Assembly (NCBI GenBank): GCA_030141605.1
Contig: JAQGDQ010000084.1
Span: 162,001 to 226,000 of the forward strand
DNA: 64,000 bases
Direction: 5' to 3'
Origin: Tubiluchus corallicola
Taxonomy: Eukaryota > Priapulida > Priapulimorpha > Priapulimorphida > Tubiluchidae
Below, one piece after another: positions 22,632 to 36,400 of this stretch. Numbering within the stretch: position 1 is the first letter of the stretch; each line of letters opens with the position of its first letter. The translations under genes were made by a program, and so were the position numbers. The notes beneath the pieces are model-generated. The model had not been told where the DNA came from. It ran no database searches and saw nothing but the letters and a program-made list of their open reading frames with translations.

Positions 22632-23157
22632 TTAAAAAAACCGTACGATTGTGTAAACATTAGTTCAGAATAAAGAGTGTGCCCTAAACACTGAAAACTA
22701 CAATAGCTTTTGTTAAATTAAATAAGAATTACCAGGGATACTCAAATTTCGTTAAACGTTCAAAGCTACGCGTGGCTCAGTGAATCTACTAAGATTGGCA
22801 GCGGCGCCTTTTTGTCAGATTTGCATGGCCGACAAATAGAAGGCGACACCGTGATAACGGTAACTATGAACTGCAGTGTTACTTTCTGACGCCATATGAT
22901 GTAGAGCCCATTTCTCGTGACATCATGCGTTTAAGCAGCACCATAACACTTCAAACGTGCTTGAAGCGAAGAGAAGATGCCCGCCATTACACAAACTGTG
23001 GCTAGTTTTTGACGTAAACAATAGCTGTGTTCCGTTGACATTAGTTAACTTTCTAAACTAATTATTCAAATATTGGAAACAATTGTTAATTTCTATAAGC
23101 AAGAAAATGTATATTAAAATGAGATTGAGTCTAAACAATCGTCCGCTTTTCCTTTAA
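22632..23157. mobile_element. TTAA-flanked short element, family M2
   Basis: Left end TTAAAAAAACCGTACGATTG TGTAAACA; inverted right end TTTAAAGGAAAAGCGGACGA TTGTTTAGA. TTAA at both borders. Relatives: 35515-35745 (truncated) and 44930-45211 (inverted). No coding frame. Confidence 0.75.
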
Positions 23158-24092
23158 ATACCACCTAAAAAATCTCAATCATTCATTGCTTATATTACAC
23201 AATGCCAGAAGATTACTTAGCACTCGTAATTCGCATATTTTCCATAACCATTTTACCTAATTTCTACTGCATTCTCGCATAAGATCTTCATTTCTTCGCG
23301 GTATCATTGACTAGCCGCTAGATGGTGGGCGTCATGCGCATGGCGGAGCTTTCGAAGAAAGTACTTGCGTTTGGCAGCAACCATACTGGTACGGTTAAAC
23401 GAAGCACAAACATTTAAGGTAATTTAAATAAAAACTAGTGAGAAATAAAAACTAATTTGTAAGAAATTAATATTATTATTATTTCACTTGCACGGATGTG
23501 GTTACGTAAGAAACACATCTGTTTATAAATTACATCAGCCCTTGCTTTAATAATGTGAAATAACAATAAAATATTTTCTATTAAAACATTTTTTCTAACT
23601 CAGGCTAATCAAGCCAAAAGTTTGAAACAGGTTTCTTGCTCCCGAAATCACATTATCTGATTGTCTAGGTTTAATCCCATATCAGGTAAAAAAAGACTTC
23701 ACGTACACAATACTTTTGTAGCTACAACAACACATGTACAATAACACTTGGTCACTACCTATTGCTAATATGCACGTAGTCTAAAATTATGCAGAGGAAC
23801 TTAACTGTCTTGGGTAGGTCTACATAAATATGATAATGTGAGAATTTTAATTAGATATTCGAAACAGTACCTTAACTTTAAACAAGTTTCAGTTAAGCAA
23901 AATTTTAAATTTTACCAACACAAATTTTCAACACTGTCTGTTATCGGCAGTTAAATAAGTTCAGAAACACTTAGTATACAGAACAATACACTAGTATGAA
24001 GTTTTATGTCACACACGATGGCCACGTACATCAGGGACGAACACACGGAGGAGTGTCAGATCACCATTGTTCATTGTAACACAGTCACTAAC
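23158..24092. other. Unannotated stretch
   Basis: AT-rich; no gene or element recognised. Confidence 0.4.
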
Positions 24093-24384
24093 GACGTGTT
24101 CAGACCAGCGAGTATTCTCGCCAAGTTACTCTCACGCGTGTTCAGACTAAAAAGCAAAACTTGATGCGAGTTACTCTCCTACACAAAGCACGAACAGATG
24201 CTCCCTTTTCTATTCGGTGTGAAAAATGTCGAGAGTAATTTCCCGATGCGTTCACACTGTACGATAAATCAACTCGCAGCATTTGTTGGAGATTTTGCAA
24301 TTTTCTGCAAACAGTAACCTGCAAAACGGTTCACACTTGCCAGTTTGATGTCAGAGAGAAAACTCGCGTGTCTGAACGTGCAAT
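24093..24384. mobile_element. Short inverted-repeat element (GTTCAGACCAGCGAG ends)
   Basis: Left end CGTGTTCAGACCAGCGAGTA; right end, inverted, CACGTTCAGACACGCGAGTT. About 290 bp, internal CGAGAGTAA motifs, no open frame. A MITE-like element of unassigned superfamily. Confidence 0.55.
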
Positions 24385-24422
24385 AACAGCAACGTATGAA
24401 AATAAAATGAATGTTGGTAGAA

Positions 24423-25510
24423 ATGGCACGCGGAAAATGGCACAAATTAAAAAATAGATAAAAATGGCACAGGAAAAATGTCACAAATGGAAAAGTGGGT
24501 AAAATGGCACAAATGAAAAAGTAGATAAAAAATGGCACAGAAAAAATGGTACACTTAGTGAAATGTGTGTTTAGGGCTAGGATTACTGTGGGGTAACTAT
24601 TTTGATTATTTTAACCTCTGCCAAGGAAGTTATGATTCAACGCAGTTTGTTTGTTTGTCTGTGTATTTGGTTGTTTTTTGTCTGTTATGGGAGTAACCTT
24701 ATCACTAACTAACAAGCAACAGCTTATGGATTTCCATGAAATTTTGCGAAGGGAGGCGGTGGGTATTGAGTTCCAAAATGGAAATCTTTTTGACAGTTTT
24801 TTTTTCACAAAACTTGACCAAACACCACCTAAAAAAACATCTGTGAAGCACTTCATGGAGGTCGCAGAGAGATGTTTGGATCTTTTTTGTTGTCCCGCTA
24901 CAAGTTAGATCCCAGTTCCATTTCGATAAATTCCCGCTTGAAAAACCGTGTAATGCTGTCTATAACCTTTGCTTATTAATGTGTATAGCCTTGGTATGTA
25001 AATACATACATATCTGTCAGTCTGTTACCATTGACAAAATTAATTAAAAACGGTAGATAAAGACTATGTGGAACATTTGTGCATTACTGATTATAAAGCT
25101 ACTTAATGCACAAATATTTCGTGACACTTTGCTAGTCTATGTAATACCAATACAGATACATTTTTGTATGTTTGCTTGTTTACCTTTGTGTTAATTTTTT
25201 TAATCAAAAGAATCAGATGAAATTAATTTTTTTTAATGAAAAGAATCGTATGAATAGGTTTAGGATTGTTCGGCTTTGGCAGAGATCTGATTCCTACTGA
25301 AATTATAGTTTTATTATAGATATTAATTGCAAAAAAATAACATATGTGCGAGTTTTCTGTTTGTGCCATTTTTACCGTGCCATTTTACCATGTCACTTTT
25401 TCCTGTGCCATTTTTACCATGTCACTTTTTCCTGTGCCATTTTTACCATGTCACTTTTTCCAGTGCCTTTTTTACCATGTTATTTTTTCCTGTGCCATTT
25501 TTACTTTGCA
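24423..25510. mobile_element. Foldback-like element, copy 1
   Basis: A left array of AAATGGCACAGGAAAAATGG-type units (24423-24550) faces an inverted array, TTTTTACCATGTCACTTTTT CC (25365-25505). Inside them a second inverted pair, CCTCTGCCAAGGAAGTTATG (24615) and CGGCTTTGGCAGAGAT (25270), bounds the core. The same layout recurs at 60462-62205. The core has short open frames on both strands without homology. Confidence 0.7.
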
Positions 25511-25899
25511 CCAAACAAAATATCACTCAATGTAAAGTCGATTTTACTAAACAATAACATTTAATGACTGAATCACGTTGAACTGTTCGAGATGAGATTA
25601 AGATCACGATAAATATTTTTCAAATGCAAAAATCGAGATAAAAACAACAACACGCTGAAGTAACTATGACCTCCTACTCTGCAAATAATAAATAATAAAA
25701 AACGTTTTGCTTGTAAATCAAAGCAGAAAACAACACGATAGGCTCCCTGTGAAATTCGGGAAACACGTAAATACAATAGTACATTAACCGGGGTTTCAAT
25801 AACAAAAATGAAACACCCAAAAATTACATAGCTCCAAATTTCAAACCAACTGCTTTAGTTTAGCAAAATAACTTGAAAATGGTTTGCAAATGCTAATCC
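25511..25899. other. Unannotated stretch
   Basis: Nothing recognisable. Confidence 0.4.
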
Positions 25900-26325
25900 T
25901 ATAAGCATTTTCACGTTTCCAGCGTTTCATGATCATCGTGTAGACGTCATAGGTAAACTGAGCCAGACAACACATTTGTGTACACTTCACAACGCGTCGC
26001 AGCCCATGCTGTCGTAATAGTAACAGTTTTAACAGCTAGCTAGAACTTTACCTAGTTTGCTTTTTCTTGTTCATTAGAAAAATCCTACTAGAAAATCATT
26101 CTGCACACAGACTAATGCACAATTAAGTAAAGTCCACGAAAAACAAGTGAAGTTACTGAACTGATGTGGTAGACGGCTTTGCTTTACTCGCATATCATGT
26201 GACAGTTGTAGTCAAGATGCGTTGTTGTGTTACACTTACCACTTTGACCTACGGCAACTGCACATGCGCACAACGAAACTGTGAAAAGGATTATTAGAAT
26301 TGCAGATTTTGTCACGTGCGAGTAC
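25900..26325. repeat. Dispersed repeat R3, copy 1
   Basis: Shares ACAGCTAGCTAGAACTTTAC, CACAATTAAGTAAAGTCCAC and GACGGCTTTGCTTTAC with 59880-60220 (same orientation) and 42640-42995 (inverted, next to a ZIP exon). Confidence 0.75.
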
Positions 26326-26789
26326 TTATGGTCTTAGTTCAAGTGAGCAGAAAAACTATTACCTTATATTAGCCAGTGCACCTTTTTAATGCTTGTATCA
26401 AAAAATACTAACGTTATGTTCATATGCTCGTCAAATTCAGGTAGTAATCATTAATTAATGCCTAAGCATACAAAAATTCCGGGTCAGCGCTAATACAACA
26501 GCATATTTGCGGTCAAAGTGCAGTAATGTACGCATATCTAAGTAGTTACATAATTCGATAGCACAACGATAATCGGCCCTTAAAACCAAGTAGATTACTG
26601 AGTATAAATATTCAAAATATTACAAAATATAAGCCTTTAAAATACAAGTGTTTCCGAAATGTAGGAAGCACATATAAGACCAGATTTAAGACTATTGTTC
26701 AACAACAATTTCAGGCAATTTGAATGGATAGTTACATGAAATTAAATGATATGTGATTATATATAAATTGTGTGCTACACTCATAACTC

Positions 26790-27210
26790 GGATTGCCGGA
26801 CAAAAGCGGGGAGACAATGGTCCAAAGTTGCCATTTATTTGTGTTTGCTGATAAATACTAAACTAATATAGTAGGCACCATGTATTAGACTCACAGTAAT
26901 GAACAATCATTAGACCAATTGTCCCAAAACATGTAATATGGGCCACTCCTGTGCAATAGCATATAAAAACAGTCGGCAATTAACTCAAATAACTCCGCAT
27001 AATTGATTCTACGTTCTTGACTATATAACTGATACTGATGAAACCACTCAAACGCGCTGATATACATAGTCATTACATGCTGCTTGGTCACACTGATGTA
27101 ATGATGTAAACAAAGTGATGGCCCACCAAACAGTGGTCAGCTGTACGCGAGGCTCTTCAGCTGTCCAGATTTTGTCCGATCTTTCTGATGTCCCGTAAAA
27201 GCGAAGTCCG
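26790..27210. mobile_element. hAT-related short element, copy A (3' of ZIP gene)
   Basis: About 420 bp bounded by TTGCCGGACAAAAGCGGGGA and AAGCGAAGTCCGGCAGACC. The middle (ATACATAGTCATTACATGCT, ACTCAAATAACTCCGCATAA) is related to the CAGGGATGAGAAT family. An inverted partner lies at 32890-33295. It begins about 60 bp after the stop codon of the ZIP gene and carries the nearest AATAAA in the direction of that gene (26834-26839, inverted). Confidence 0.65.
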
Positions 27211-27271
27211 GCAGACCTAGATATGAGTGTACATGAAAAAACGCCCCGTCTTTCTGGCTTCACTACATTCT

Positions 27272-27418
27272 TCACTCGACGAGTTCCATCAGGTCATTTT
27301 CGTAAATAGCTATGGTGGCCATGATGGCTATTCCCGTTCCGATACCCAAGCTTTGGCAGACGAGTTGCAAGCACTTGCTCCAACCATACTGAGTGCCGCA
27401 GATACGTATTTCTGGGAG
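27272..27418 (-). CDS. SLC39A10-like: ZIP exon J: C-terminal exon with stop
   Basis: Acceptor CTTTTGTTTTAG, 48 codons and TGA at 27274-27272. LPEIR continues the VDM-LPE motif; [20 protein letters not shown] forms segment 8 and [12 protein letters not shown] the tail. More divergent than the rest, but phase and motif order fit. The other frames are shadows. Confidence 0.88.
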   Translation of the reverse strand, partial: LPEIRICGTQYGWSKCLQLVCQSLGIGTGIAIMATIAIYENDLMELVE

Positions 27419-30400
27419 CTAAAACAAAAGAAATAAGATTGTGTTTATTAGGCGCAGACGATCGTTTCAACAGCAACTGTCATTAGCAATGCCAGAAATC
27501 AAACCAAAGCAAATAACCAGTACAACAGGAATGAGTATGACAAATTGCAAAAAAATCTGAAACAGGTCGGGGGTTTATGTGCCGCGGAGGCCCCCCATGG
27601 GGGTTCAAGGGGGGTAAAGCCTCCTTGGAGCCAGCGACAATTTGCAATTTCGTGACCATAGAGAGCCTCTAAGTGGACTTAAAATATCAATTACCTTGTT
27701 TCATGCATAATTTAAAACACCCAACTATCAACGATACATGATACCTAATTGTCTCAAAAACGCCCAAGTACTGGCCGCTTCTATGCAAAAGTATATAAAA
27801 AAACTGTCTGCAATTGACTCAAATAACTCCTCACAATTGATTCTATTTTATTATACATAGAGATATACACGTGGTTACACTGATGTACGTGATGTAAACA
27901 AAGTGACGGCCTGCCAACTAGCGGTCAGCTTGTGAAATAACGTACTGTGACCGTAAAAATTTTCTCAACAAATTTACGCGATTTACAAAAATGGCACTAC
28001 TGGTCTTCCGAAAACTCGGAATTCCGGAAAATTTTCATCCCTGCAGTACATTTATCACACTACCAACCAAGGCACAAAGTATCATAGAACTGTCTGAATG
28101 CAAGTGAAAATAGCTAAGAATGACATTAATGATGAATTAAAAACTGTTCAGCCAATTCAGAAATTTAAAAGGAAGTACAAAGCAATGATTCTCAACAAGT
28201 ACAGCACTTCCTAATTTTCCACACCTACTGCAGCAGTCATACCACAATCCTGGTACAGATCATGCAAAACAGGCATCATTGATAAATCTTTAGAGCTGAT
28301 GTCAACATAGCACAATCTATTATCAATAGAAGAAAAATAACAGAATGGCGTTACTACTCAAGTACTAATGCATTTCCTACCATTTCCACTAACAGATTTT
28401 TTTGCCATTTCCAGTAACACATCCTTCTACCCTTGCTGTGTGATCTAACCTTTCTCCCAGTTCTTTTTTTTGTTCACTCATCCATTCTTTTTTATCGGGT
28501 TCACATGACAGTGGGCTTATACAAGTCTTTGCTTCTAGCCCACTGCAGTACAATTATTCTTTTATGATAATGATAGTGTATGAAACATAAGAATTTAATA
28601 CAGTATGACATAATAATTTTGATGTCACTGTGTGCTTAATGTCATTATATTGTACTGAATGTGATAATAATAATAAATAAAAAAATAAGAAAGGTTTTAA
28701 AGAAAATGTAAAAAAACTGTAGCTTAGACATAATATTCAAGCAAAGTGTCTTAAGCTCTGTCAGTATCTTCTTCATATACAAGGGAACCTTATTAATAGC
28801 AGGACACGGTATCTTTAAAAAAATCTGGCCTATCATTTAGCAGATTTTTTCACACACATTTTGCACATGCTGTGGAGAATGACCCACCCGGGTGCCATGA
28901 GCACCTGCTACCCCACTGTGTGCAGCACAATATCAATCACTCTTACCATGTCGACAAACGAGATGTAAAGAAAGGTGCCCGCAGTGACGGCGAAGACCCA
29001 CATGCTTGCCGACGTGATGTTCCCCAAGGCGACACCTATCAGCATGCCGAAGAAGCAGAGCACGGACGAGACGAGATTGTAAAACATGGCTTGTTTAATC
29101 GTCATACCGGTTTTAATTAACAACGCAAAGTCGCCTAACCAAAAAAAACACAACAGTTAATTTAACGTAGTAAGTAAATAAATCATTTATACAGATGAGC
29201 AATGTCTACCAGAAAGCAAATTCGAATCGAATTTCAGTATTTGGAACCCAAATCGAATTTGAATTGAGAACAAGTTTTTGAACCACCAGTAAAAATTAGT
29301 CTTACAAAGATCGTGCATATAACTCAATTTTGTTCTGCAGTAAAACCATTAATAATTTGTTTAATTATTGTGCACAGAAATTGCAGGTAGATTAAGCTAA
29401 TTGCACAATGTTTCAGTCGTTTTAATGATAAAAAACGTATGTAGTTGAAGTGCTGGACTATTCGCACCTATAGTTTTAGGTTCAAACTAAAAAAAAAACT
29501 CGTTCGAACTGGAAAGTTCGATGCCTTCCCCTAATTGCATGCCATCTGGCGTAAACAATATGATACGCTGCGCCCCTGTTTCGGGAAATCACTTGTATAT
29601 AAGCGAAGCCAGGTTTTTTTACTAGTTCCTGTTTAGTATAGTACTTCCTTGTTTCACAAAATATGATTGTAGTTTTTTCAACTCAGTAAAATTTATGTTT
29701 GATTTATCGATTTCGAGTTTACTCTTCGCCACCGCCATCTATCAGTAAAAATCAAAGATTTTTTAATGCTAATTTTTTTCTTCCATACTCAGTTTTTAAC
29801 TTTACTTACTAACTTTGGTCAAATTACCCTGTTAATAAGACCCCATTTGAAACTACTACATATACAAATCCTAATTAGTTAATAATTGTATTGTTTTGTT
29901 TAGATTTTGATATCCAACTTTATTATTTTTTTGTTTTCAGTTCCATTTGGATAATTTGTATCATTTATACTGTTTTATTATTATTTTTTCTTATTTGTCT
30001 TTGTTATCTGCAGCATCACCGTTAATTTTTAATATACTAATCTATTTATAAAAGAGGGCAGGAGACTAGATGACCCTATTGTCCTTCCCTGCCCTGCTTC
30101 ATGATTATAATTACTTAATATTTAAAATACTTTTGATGTTAAACTAATTGGAGAAAATAAATGTGCTTTCAGCTGAAAATAAAGTGTACATGCACAAGCA
30201 TGTCAAAATTATGAATTCGGACAACGGACCTTGCGATTCACACAGTATTAATGTTTATGACCGGTTCGAAACTGCTGCATCACCTTGTAATGCAAAAATC
30301 AATAAAAACAGGTTCTGTGCTATTGTGCAAGACGCCTATTCAAAATGCATAAAATGGGCAGCCGATGCCGGCTATACTGTATTTGCCATCAGTGTGCATG

Positions 30401-33400
30401 CTTCATACATTCTGCTTCCATGGATTGTGCAAAGTTGGATACATATCCGTGCAAATCTATACCAAACAATGGTCAACAATGACACAGAAATTTGATTATA
30501 ATGTTGTATTAAAGTTTAATTTGTAAAGAGCAACGTTATTTATCATAAATCAGCCACTTTGTTTAAAAGCAACAGGGATGAGAACGCATAAGTAGGATAA
30601 CGGGGTTGAGGGGCAAACCCCCTCTGAATCAGCAACAAATTGCAATAATAGAGAGCCTCTAAGTGGACTTAAAATATCAATTACCTTGTCTCGTGCATAA
30701 TTTAAAATACCCAACTATCAAGGATACATGATACATATTGCAAAGCTTCAAAAAATTAACAAATTTTATTTGGCATATATTTTGTTGCCTATATTTCATA
30801 AATTATAAAATTAAACTTGGTTTTATTCAAATTACGCTGTGGTATTTCGGTTGCTTGTGTCTGGAGGCCTCAAAGCTTCACATTTGTCAGCAACGAAGAT
30901 ATGCCGCAGTGCCGTAAAAGACATGCTACAAATCATACAGATTATCAAATAAACGATATTTACGCTTTATTTGCACTATTGTAGCCACTATTTGGACACT
31001 ACCGGTCTTCCAAAAACTCGGAATTCCGCGTATCCGCAGAAAATTCTCATCGCTGAAGCAAGTTAATGCCTTGAACGATCATTGAAACTCACCCAGTTCA
31101 TGCGGCAGCTCATGACAGAAAACAGCAATGGCAGTGCTTAATCCACCAGCTATGCTATTTACAAATGCTGCACCTAGAAAAAAAATTTGTTTGCAAAACC
31201 TCTTGTTATCTCATTAAACTTATGTGTTTTTTAAAGAACCCTAGCGAGGAGCTAAAGCATCACTCATTCTTGCATTAGCGACTACACTCATAGACCTCGC
31301 TTTTAAGGATATCGGAAGAATTGGACAACATGTCCACTGTCAGCCTCAAGTACACTCTATCTTAAGGAGAAATTCCGCTTAAAAGACTAAATGACCTTCA
31401 TTTCTCCTTGGCTGATTGGTTGTTTTTTTCCTGAAACTCCGTACAGCAGACACTTCTATTTAGGCTGTAGCAAGCAGGCGATGAAAAAAGTAGTGTGTAC
31501 GATCAACGCCAGATTAAGCTACTCAATAGGCTAAGTGGGAGGGTGTGAAAATGGTGTGTTTTTCTTAATTTTATCCAATTAAATCACTTATAAATGTCTA
31601 GACAAATAGCATGAGTGGATAGAAGGGATTCTCCAGAATAGAACGGTACCTAATTTGTAGAAATTTGGTTATGTCTGCGCTCACACAGTAGCAGAAAAGT
31701 CATAGGTCTTAAAAAATCCTATTTTGAATGGTTCGGACTCGAACGAGTAAAAAAAGCTAGCTAGACAAGCAACATTTGCAGCAAAAACAACAAGCAAACA
31801 GGCTTACCAATCGCAATGCCATCGCACAGGTTATGCAGTCCGTCACCCATTATCACCATGACAGCAATCGACGGCATCGAATGTGGACCTTTGTCGCCGC
31901 TAAGGTGGTTGGGACCGTGACTATGGCCGTAGCTAATGCCGTGGCTGTGACCGGACGAATGACCGCGGCCGTATCCGTGGCTGTGACCTGAGGAGCTGTG
32001 GCCATGTTCATGGACATGAGCAGCATCGCCATGATCAAATCTACTGTAAAAGGAAAAAGCAAAAATGCAATGAAATCAAGTGAGAAACATACCTAAAAAT
32101 CTTCTATGAAACCAGCTGCATTTAAAGTACAGGACAAGTGATTTAGCATGTATATAAACGAAAGGATGAGTGATTTAGCATGCATTTAAAGGAAAGGACA
32201 AGTGATTTAGCATGTATTTAAAGGAAAGAAGAAGTGATTCAGCATGCATTTAAAGGAAAAGAAAAGCGATTTAGCATGTATTTAAATGAAAGGACAAGTG
32301 ATTTAGCATGCATTTAAAGGAAAGGACAGGTGATTTAGCATGTATTTAAATGAAAGGACGAGTGATTTAGCATGCATTTAAAGGAGAGGACAGGTGATTT
32401 AGCACGTATTTAAAGGAAAGGACAAGTCATTTAGCATGCATTTAAAGTAGAGGACAAGTGATTTAGCATGTATTTAAAGGAAAGGACAAGTGATTTAGCA
32501 TACATTTAAAGTAGAGGACAAGTGATTTAGCATGCATTTAAAGGAAAGGCCAAGTCATTTAGCATGTATTTAAAGTAAAGGACAAGTGATTTAGCATGCA
32601 TTTAAAGGAAAGGACAAGTCATTTAGCATGTACTTAAAGGGAAGTACAAGTCACTTAGCATGCATGTAAAGGAAAGGAAATTTAAATTATAAAGAATTTT
32701 AATTCATTTAAATTACAAAGAATTTTCTTTTTCAATTACATAACTTTTTCTCAAACAGTTAGGCATAATGCTAAGTAATATAACTGTGTATGGAAAGTTT
32801 TTTCGGGACATAGTTTAACAATTCCTTTTCTTCTCCTTTGACTTTTTTACAATAAATAGGTTTTAAATTTTCCAAGCTTCAGAAGTCTCGTATCTTTGTT
32901 TGCCAGACCTCGCTTTCACAGATATCGGAAGAATCACACAAATCTGCACCGTTAAAAAGACCCGCCTACTACGGACACAGTCCATTGTTTCACAAGCAGG
33001 CCGCTAGTTGGCGGGCCATCACTTTGTTTACATCATTACAGTGTAACCACGTTTATATCTCTATGTACGAAAATATAGAATCAATTATGCAGAGTTATTT
33101 GTGTCAATTGCCGACAGTTTCGATGTACTTTCCAAAGGAACAAGTACTAGACGTTTTTGAGACAATTAGGCAATTTATTCAGCATTACCACGAGCCTACT
33201 ACATGGCACCTACTGTATTAGCTCAGCATCAGTAAATACGGACAATCGGCAAATTCGGACCGACGTCTCCCCGCTTTTGCCCAGCAAACTGAGGTATGCC
33301 TGTACAACAAAGTCATTTAAAGAAAATTGGAATTAGGCAGCACAGAAGAGAAAACCAACCTCCGATCATTGCTACGATTACGTGACTTCCCATTTGCCAT

Positions 33401-36400
33401 TCCAGGGGAAGTCAGTCTGTCTTTGGCCTGTTCTTCTAGTCCATATAGTTTAAGTTCAGTACTTGGACATGGTTTGGTACCTGATCCTTGCAGTTCAAAT
33501 GACCTGTCCTCTGTAAGAAAAAAATTGTGTTAATTTTTGCTTGCAGTGTTCCCTCACTTATCGCGGGTGTTCCGCTCCAGGCTCAGCTATGCACTAAGTA
33601 AATTTCCGCAAAGTAGGGACGCTATACTTATTTAATACTTACACATTTGGGTGGCATCGTAGGGCTGAATAAATTCACTCTCTAATGAAAACTTCGCAAA
33701 TAGCATACAAGAAAACAAATTGCAAGATAACTGAGCCAATCAGCGACTGGGATATAGAGCAACATTCTCTGGTTGGTCACTTTCCATCAATCAACCAATC
33801 GTGTTTTGGGTACAAAAATATCACGTCGGCAACTCAAGCGGGTGCAAGTACTACATTTCATTTTTGGTGTGTATTCATCCGCCGAATAAATACATTATTT
33901 ACTGTAAATGGTAATTTGTTATGATTTATAATATTCTTTGAAAACCAGCAAACAGCGAGTCTCCGCGATAAACGAACCGCGAAGTAGCGAGGGAACACTG
34001 TACTCTAACAACGTGATAAGATTCGTTGAAACTCCATTAAGTGAAACAATTGGCGGAAAATCTGCTCTAAACTGTCTGGCTTCAATGTTGGCCCTTGTTT
34101 GTTTAGATCGTATGTTTAAACAATATCTTCATGCATGTGTAATCATGAGTTTAGTTTAAGATATGTTAACCCTGTATAGAAAGTGAGAAGTGCGACCTCT
34201 TAACGGTCACCAATTTTATCAGCAGGTATCATAAAAAGCTGGTTCATTTTTTCTGTCAAAATATAGGCATGTACATATATACATATATATCGAACGAGTT
34301 TTTCTTATTTCGAATTCGCTTCGAACCTAAAGTTATAAATTGAATAATTCAACACGTCAGCCACACACTGTCCTTATCATTAAAATGTTTGAAACTTAAT
34401 GCAATTAGTACAACGTAGCTGTGATTTCTCTGCACTATTCTTAAATACATTATTAGTGATGTTACTGCAGAACAAAATTGAATAATATGCATAACCTCTG
34501 TAAGGCTTGCTTATCATTGCTTGAATAAACAACTGTCCACTGAGTTACCAAGGATCCTGTCAACTGCGCCAATATTTGTTGTGTTTTGTTTCCCTCGGAA
34601 GGCTCGTAGAGAAAACCAGAAAACACGTCATCAAATTAAACTAGTTTATTAAGCGAGAATTCTACAACACAAAAGTATGAAGGAATGTGAAATGTTTACA
34701 GTAAACGTAAAAATCTGGAAAACGTTTGTGTATTTGAAAATACAAGTATACTAGAGAATGAGTAGGTGGCGTCCTTGTGAATCTGTGTGTGTCTCGCTCA
34801 GCGGCCTGCTTCGCCTTATATAGGAAGCCCGAGAAGCTTCTAGACGTTTCTTTCTAGAACATTCTACACGGTAAGATGATGATTCTACAATGTTCCATTT
34901 AATTCTAATAGATGCCAGCGATCTCCACAACAAGGCTGCTTTTTATTGGAGGTTCGAAAATTTGTTTGAAAGTCTCTCAAACATAGTTCGAATTCGAAAT
35001 GCTGAAATTTGGTTCGATTCGATTTCGAAAATCACAAATTAGATTCGTTTCAAATTCGCTTTCTCATAGAAAATACTCAGCCTTAATCAGCACACAACCA
35101 GGATGGACTATCTAACCTTAAAGCCGTTTTGCATTAAAACTCGGAAAAAAACGAATGAAAATGGAAAATTTTCCTATAAGAATGAGTGAATGTTGCGATC
35201 TCCCGATGACGAATGAATTTAAACAATTTGACTGTCGACAAAAACGAGTGTTTGCTGAAATTATGATCTATAGTAGAACTGACCAGTGTTAAAGTAGACG
35301 TTTAATATGACTATGCGATAAACTTTCAATGAAAAAAACTTACGTTCGCAATGATGAATGCTAGAAACTTCTTCTCGCGAAGCGGAGTGATGGTGACACA
35401 GCTTGGAGCCAACTAACTCTGACGTAACGTCATTATCATCACCATCTGTAACTGTCTTCTCTACCTGTAATGGCATGCACGTGGCATCAAAAACAGAAAA
35501 AAGAAAATTTATCATTAAAGGAAAACCGGACGATTGTGTAAACACGGGTTCAGAATGAAGAATGCTCTAAAATATGGAAAACTACAACAGCATTTTTTAA
35601 ATCAAAGCTTAGTTTTTATAATAATTACCCTGGATATTCAAATTTCGTTAAAGTTTCAAAGCTACGCGCGGCTCAGTGAATCTACTTGTTGTCTTTTTTG
35701 TCAGCGCCTTTTTGTCACATTCGCATGGCCTATACAAATTACTGTATCTATAAGATTAAAAATAAGTTTTTGGCTAGTGAGTGGCGCACCCTGGCGGGTG
35801 AGTCAGTGACATTTTGCCAATTGGCACAATCATTTTAAATTATTATTTCTAGTTACAAAAGTCTTTCCAGCAGGTAAACGAAATGTTTAGTAATACAGAT
35901 TTACATGGAAAGTTTTTTGGGACATAATTTAACATTCCTTTTCTTTCCCTGATTTACGTTTGCGCATATGACCTCGCGTAATGGCGTGGTCGGAACAGTA
36001 TTGTGGGAGATTTAAAATAAAAACATACCAAAAATTCCTTTTGACGGTATTACAATATAAAATTACTGTAAAGTAATATCATTTTTAAGTGATTTTTTGA
36101 AGCCGACTCTTTTCTTTAACAAGCAATTTATTTTCTCAAAATGTGCAGTAAGTTCTGCTTATCAGCTCCCCATTTAGCGACGTTTCGTTTTAACGACTAT
36201 TTTTTTACTCCGTTTAAGTCGAATTGTTATTCTATTAACCCTTTCATACCCGTTGTATCCCGTGGGATACGAGAATATTTTGTGCCTTTAAAATTAATAA
36301 AATTTTAAAACTGACAGTTATTTGATCTGCTAATAGTTATTTTGATTTAAGCCAATAACAATAGACTAAAATGGTGATAAAATGGCAAACTAGAAAATCT

